DNA of 42,926 nucleotides from Methanomassiliicoccaceae archaeon UBA472 (GTDB lineage Archaea > Thermoplasmatota > Thermoplasmata > Methanomassiliicoccales > UBA472), in assembly GCA_002497075.1 (NCBI GenBank), contig DAML01000014.1:39948-82873 (forward strand), in the 5' to 3' direction. Every line of letters begins with the position of its first letter. The first letter of the stretch is position 1. Shown piece by piece: positions 39,703 to 42,926 of the stretch. The notes under the pieces were generated by a model. That model was given only the letters and a program-made list of their open reading frames with translations, ran no database searches and was not told the origin of the DNA. Both the position numbers and the translations under genes were made by a program.

Positions 39703-40485
39703 TCACTTTCCGAAGCGCCGCTGCCTGTCCTGGTAGGTGCGAATGGCTCGCAGAAAATCCACCTTGCGGAAGCCGGGCCAGAAGACGTCCGTGAAATAAA
39801 GTTCGGAATATGCCAACTGCCATAGCAGGAAGTTCGAGACGCGCTCCTCGCCGGACGTTCGCAGCACCAGGTCAGGATCCTTAAAGTCGGCGGTGTACAG
39901 GAAGCTGGAGACCATCTTCTCGTCGATATCGTCCACGGAAAGGTCCCCGTCCTTCACCTTGCAGGCGATGCGCTTGATGGCGGTGATCATCTCCTGCCTG
40001 CTTCCGTACGCCAAAGCTATGTTGTAGAAGTAGTTGTCATAGTCCTTGGTGCGGTTCTCCGCGGTCTCAATGGCCTTTATGACATTCTCCGGGAGAAGTT
40101 CGCGTTGGCCGAGAACGGTGACCTTTATCTGGTTCTTGTGGATGCGCTGATCCTCCGCCAGCTTGAGGAAGCTCTCCTCGAACAGCTGCATCAGGCAATG
40201 GACCTCGTTCTCGTCCCGGTTGAGGTTCTCGGTGGAGAAGGCGTAGACGGTTAGGACCTTGATGCCCATTTCCCGGCACCACTCCATGACCTCCTCCAGC
40301 TTGTCCTTGCCCTTCACGTGGCCTTCGTGCACGGCCAGCCCGATCTCCTGGGCGAACCGTCGGTTGCCGTCCATGATTATCGCCACGTGCTCAGGGATGT
40401 CCCCCTCCATCACTTCCTTGAACAGCCGCTTCTCATAGGTCTGATAAGCAGTGTTCGCTATGACGCGGGTGATCTCGTTGGACAT
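39703..40485 (-). CDS. uppS: Undecaprenyl/cis-polyprenyl diphosphate synthase
   Basis: This 260-residue cis-prenyltransferase makes the long polyprenyl carrier used in glycan export. The catalytic start is HVAIIMDGNRRFAQEIGL (about residues 34-51, Asp and Asn-Arg-Arg), followed by FSTENLNRDENEV and the C-terminal RTSGEERVSNFLLWQLAYSELYFTD. Length is typical. It lies 28 nt after the marker-11-like gene on the same strand and likely shares its mRNA. The archaeal product is probably shorter than bacterial undecaprenyl. Confidence 0.94.
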   Translation of the reverse strand: MSNEITRVIANTAYQTYEKRLFKEVMEGDIPEHVAIIMDGNRRFAQEIGLAVHEGHVKGKDKLEEVMEWCREMGIKVLTVYAFSTENLNRDENEVHCLMQLFEESFLKLAEDQRIHKNQIKVTVLGQRELLPENVIKAIETAENRTKDYDNYFYNIALAYGSRQEMITAIKRIACKVKDGDLSVDDIDEKMVSSFLYTADFKDPDLVLRTSGEERVSNFLLWQLAYSELYFTDVFWPGFRKVDFLRAIRTYQDRQRRFGK

Positions 40486-40513
40486 CAGGGTTACCTACTC
40501 GGTCGATGATAAT

Positions 40514-41467
40514 CTAACTTTCGAAGTCTTCCGGGAGTCCGGCCGCTTTTACGCCTAGATCGAAGCATCCTATGGCCGCCACGGCACCGATGGTTCCACG
40601 CAATCCGGTGATCTCCACCACTTGGACGCCCGTTCGTTCGGCAACGTCCAAGGCCTGCTGCGGCTTGTAGATGACCTTCTTGGCGTTCCAGCCGTAGTCC
40701 TCCAGCTCCTTGGGGATGCGCAGGCCGACGTAGTAAGCCATGGTGGTCTCCTGGGAGTAGGTGTTCTTCCTGAAAGCTTCCTTGAAGTATTCCAGCAACG
40801 CCGGCAGCTCGCTCTCCTTTAGCGCAAAGCTGACCCCGGACGAGGAGCAGTTGGTGGTCTTCTGCGGGACGTTCGGATTGAGCTGGATGATCTTGTGCTT
40901 CAGGAACGTGCCGATGGGGCATTCCCTGGCCACCTTGAGCATCATGGACCAGGAGGCTCCCTTCTCCTTGGTGTCCGTGTCATCAACGGCAATTATCGCC
41001 CGGATCAGCTTCGGGGTGATCACCGTCACCTCCACCTTGTGGGCGCCGCCTATCTTCACGTCGTCCGGATACTCCGTCGCGATGGTACCAGGTCCCTGAG
41101 GCATGCAGGCGCCTACGCCGACGCTGGCGCCGGCCAGACCGACCCAGGTGGTCCTTACGTTATCGCCGTCCACCACCAGGGAACGTAATCCCTGGCCTCC
41201 AAGTTCCTTCGAAGCTGGGCCGAAGTGCAGCTCGCCCTCGCCGATGATGGTGTCCATGATGATGGTGTTCCCTTCGACGGTGATGTTGGTTATCGCCCCT
41301 CCGGCGCGCTTGCGGTTGCAGGCGTCCCATTCCACGGGACCTTTGGCGGAACATTCCTCGATGACCTGGGCGACGCCGTTCTTCTCGTCCACCAGTGTGA
41401 ACACGCCACGGCAGAACAGCCTTCCGTACTTCTCGGTGACCTCTTCCGGTTTGAGAACTTGCACCAT
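40514..41467 (-). CDS. Methanogenesis marker 11-like protein
   Basis: This 317-residue protein resembles methanogenesis marker protein 11, a family restricted to methanogens and distantly related to TiaS, the agmatidine synthase of tRNA-Ile2. The TiaS-like core motif is IIAVDDTDTKEKGASW (about residue 174). GVGACMPQGPGTIATEY and NVPQKTTNCSSSGVSFAL are other conserved blocks. The function is unknown. Its stop is TAG. A TATA-like cataaatag and GGGATG ribosome site lie upstream of the ATG. It probably shares an mRNA with uppS. Confidence 0.75.
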   Translation of the reverse strand: MVQVLKPEEVTEKYGRLFCRGVFTLVDEKNGVAQVIEECSAKGPVEWDACNRKRAGGAITNITVEGNTIIMDTIIGEGELHFGPASKELGGQGLRSLVVDGDNVRTTWVGLAGASVGVGACMPQGPGTIATEYPDDVKIGGAHKVEVTVITPKLIRAIIAVDDTDTKEKGASWSMMLKVARECPIGTFLKHKIIQLNPNVPQKTTNCSSSGVSFALKESELPALLEYFKEAFRKNTYSQETTMAYYVGLRIPKELEDYGWNAKKVIYKPQQALDVAERTGVQVVEITGLRGTIGAVAAIGCFDLGVKAAGLPEDFES

Positions 41468-41510
41468 GATTACATCCCTTGGTTCGCTTGACGGAGGTGG
41501 AAGGATAAGA

Positions 41511-42419
41511 TTACGGTCTATTTATGTTTGCCAGACCGAAGGTCACGTAACGCGAAGGGACGCTGGACATGTCCAGCATCATCGTGCGCTCGTCCCGGAG
41601 GCGGTAAAAGAGCCATTTCCCCTTGCAGCCCAGGACCTCTCCGCGATGCCGGCCGGCCAGCTCGGCGAAGGATGCCTTCGATGCATCGTACTGTAAGAGC
41701 GGATAACGGTCCAGTATCTCCACCGGTCCCGGGTCGGCGGCCACTCCGTTCAATGTTGAAAGTAAAGCGTCCAGGCGCTCCTGGTAGGTGCCGCGGTCCC
41801 GGATCGAGGTCTGCGCCTTCAGGAACGTGGTCTTACGCACCCATTGCGTGGCGTTCAACGCTTTGGACAAAAAGTTCTCAGCGTCCCTGGCCGCCCGGCG
41901 GTTGGGATACGTGCCCAATCTGGCGATGGCGTCCGCCCCCTGCTCGATGGCCCGTTCCATAAAACGGGTGGACAGCGTCATACCTACCTTGACCAGGTCG
42001 CCATAGAATGCGGCGTAGACGTGGGTCGGCTTGGCGCAGATCTCCCCGCCTCCGTTCTTGCACCTTTCATTGGTAATGTTCGTACCGTCGCATTCCGGCT
42101 CGAACACGCAGTTCTGCACCGGTATCCAGGTAGAAGCGCACAAGGGGCATTGATCGAACTGCCCGGAGACGACGTTGCGCATCTTGCACGGTTCGTAATG
42201 ACCGTCGATAAACGATCCCACGCACCGTCTGGCGTCCGATATGATGAGATCGAGGCGCTCTCCAGGCCGGAACTGGTCCGCAAGCTCCTGCACCTCCTTG
42301 ACCTTCTGGTCGTAGGTGACCAGCGCCGGCTGGAAGGAATCCCACTCCCAGGAGATGGCGTGGCGATCGTATGCGATCATCCCTCGCCGGCGCAGGATCT
42401 CGTCGGCCGTTTCGAACAC
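41511..42419 (-). CDS. DUF2797 protein
   Basis: This 302-residue protein matches the DUF2797 family of archaea and some bacteria. Visible features are several cysteine groups (CPLCASTW, CVFEPECDG, CKNGGGEICAKPTHVYAAFYGDLVKVGMT) and the block GMTLSTRFMERAIEQGADAIARLGTYPNRRAARDAENFLS. The VKVGMT...R..EQGA pattern recalls GIY-YIG-type folds, but the active residues are not certain. The GTG start at 42417-42419 lies 28 nt from the TATA-like cttaaa at 42445-42450, so the mRNA is probably leaderless. Confidence 0.8.
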   Translation of the reverse strand: MFETADEILRRRGMIAYDRHAISWEWDSFQPALVTYDQKVKEVQELADQFRPGERLDLIISDARRCVGSFIDGHYEPCKMRNVVSGQFDQCPLCASTWIPVQNCVFEPECDGTNITNERCKNGGGEICAKPTHVYAAFYGDLVKVGMTLSTRFMERAIEQGADAIARLGTYPNRRAARDAENFLSKALNATQWVRKTTFLKAQTSIRDRGTYQERLDALLSTLNGVAADPGPVEILDRYPLLQYDASKASFAELAGRHRGEVLGCKGKWLFYRLRDERTMMLDMSSVPSRYVTFGLANINRP

Positions 42420-42440
42420 GAGAACGACAAACGAGGAACG

Positions 42441-42452
42441 TCGATTTAAGCC
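42441..42452 (-). promoter_or_regulatory. TATA box of the DUF2797 gene
   Basis: cttaaatcga on the minus strand is centred about 28 nt before the GTG start, consistent with a leaderless mRNA. Confidence 0.5.
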
Positions 42453-42523
42453 TGACCTGAGGTTCGCCGATCGTGGAACTTTACCTGGCGGTATGTATCA
42501 AAAATGGAACCGGGTGAATAATT

Positions 42524-42533
42524 CTTTTATACC
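42524..42533 (+). promoter_or_regulatory. TATA box of the small membrane protein gene
   Basis: cttttatacc lies about 30 nt before the ATG at 42559. A GTGAC...GTCAC inverted repeat (42543-42565) surrounds the start codon. Confidence 0.45.
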
Positions 42534-42558
42534 AGATACCGCGTGACACTGTCCTATA

Positions 42559-42828
42559 ATGTCACTGATACTAGTAAGCGCAGCTACTTCCACAGCAGCA
42601 AGTAGCGCAGTATCCATCACCACCGCCATCAGCGTCGGCGTTGGTGGAGCGCTAATAGCTATCCTGCTGATCATGTTGCTCTCTTCCAGGGAGCTCATAT
42701 CCGCTTCCAACAAGAGCTCCAAGAAGGTGCTGGCCACCCTGGACTCCGCTATCGTTCCGCTGCTCGTGGTATTCTCCCTGACCATCGTGTTCCAGGTCCT
42801 GGAGATCGTGGGCACCATCAGCGTCTGA
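42559..42828 (+). CDS. Small two-helix membrane protein of unknown function
   Basis: This 89-residue protein has a Ser/Ala/Thr-rich N terminus (MSLILVSAATSTAASSAVS), a hydrophobic helix (VGVGGALIAILLIMLLSS, about residues 27-44), a polar Lys/Ser loop (SASNKSSKKVLATLDSA) and a second helix (IVPLLVVFSLTIVFQVLEIVG). I recognise no family. The N terminus is not a signal peptide with a clear cleavage site. A TATA box and a T-rich end support expression. Confidence 0.65.
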   Translation: MSLILVSAATSTAASSAVSITTAISVGVGGALIAILLIMLLSSRELISASNKSSKKVLATLDSAIVPLLVVFSLTIVFQVLEIVGTISV

Positions 42829-42845
42829 ACATAACGTTCAGCACA

Positions 42846-42868
42846 TTTTTCCATTTTTTTTCTAGTAA
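42846..42868 (+). terminator. T-rich terminator after the small membrane protein gene
   Basis: Two T-runs (atttttccattttttttc) follow within 40 nt of the stop at 42828, in the usual archaeal pattern. Confidence 0.5.
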
Positions 42869-42926
42869 TTTCTAATTGTCCAGCCTTTCGGCCATTTTAA
42901 AAACCTTAACTTGCCGATTTAACACA

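Noticed and set aside
40437..40516. Readthrough extension of the marker-11-like protein past its TAG
   Set aside because: The extension is about 26 residues, overlaps the uppS start out of frame and shows no recognisable features; the TAG is more likely a true stop.

Overview
The window looks like a piece of a methanogenic archaeon of the order Methanomassiliicoccales, probably a GC-rich Methanomassiliicoccus relative. I base this on four things. There is a complete 'headless' F420H2-dehydrogenase-like operon (fpoABCDHIJKLMN) with no fpoF and no fpoO. There is a protein resembling methanogenesis marker 11. Archaeal signature genes (csl4, nob1, isoprenoid-lipid genes, an MTH865-like protein, a three-gene archaeal glutamate synthase) are present. 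One acetyltransferase gene is interrupted only by a single in-frame TAG codon, as expected if amber is decoded as pyrrolysine. GC content is high, intergenic gaps are AT-rich, and many genes have a TATA box about 25 nt before the start codon, which implies leaderless transcripts.

Layout. 1-970: end of an IS1634/IS4-like insertion sequence, cut by the window edge, with striking perfect palindromes. 970-8400: small accessory and housekeeping genes: MTH865-like protein, amber-containing GNAT, a Bat-type HTH_10 regulator divergent from a MacB-like ABC exporter pair, a DUF1801 protein, an alkylation-repair pair (Ogt plus AlkA-like glycosylase), a 31-residue lysine-rich peptide and a lone ABC ATPase. 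8400-9430: a PIN-domain/YwgA-like pair resembling a toxin-antitoxin module. 9430-11340: a membrane/flavodoxin/membrane operon. 11394-16562: two Lrp/AsnC regulators, an M29 aminopeptidase, a zinc-ribbon membrane protein, a cysteine-rich HTH regulator and a CobW-type GTPase. 16559-20144: glutamate synthase encoded as three overlapping genes. 20145-20576: AT-rich regulatory gap. 20577-25468: an information-processing cluster (HTH-CBS regulator, METTL5-like methylase, Csl4, ThiI-like enzyme, Nob1) followed by ProC and a PfpI/DJ-1 protein. 25652-35755: the twelve-ORF fpo operon. 35866-41467: lipid biosynthesis (prenyl diphosphate synthase, geranylgeranyl reductase, cis-prenyltransferase), a B12-binding radical SAM enzyme and the marker-11-like protein. 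41511-42926: a DUF2797 protein and a small membrane protein.

How it works together. The fpo genes encode a proton-pumping membrane complex that in this order is thought to take electrons from reduced ferredoxin rather than from F420H2. FpoI carries an extra dicluster ferredoxin domain that could be relevant to that electron entry. The downstream genes make the C20 isoprenoid chains, saturate them and make a polyprenyl carrier, so the membrane bearing the complex is partly encoded beside it. The most unusual signals are the amber-containing acetyltransferase, a flavodoxin gene joined in frame to a membrane-protein gene by a single TAG, three convergent gene pairs that share one CTAG as both stop codons, the long FpoI, and a 23-24 nt promoter block shared by two distant genes.
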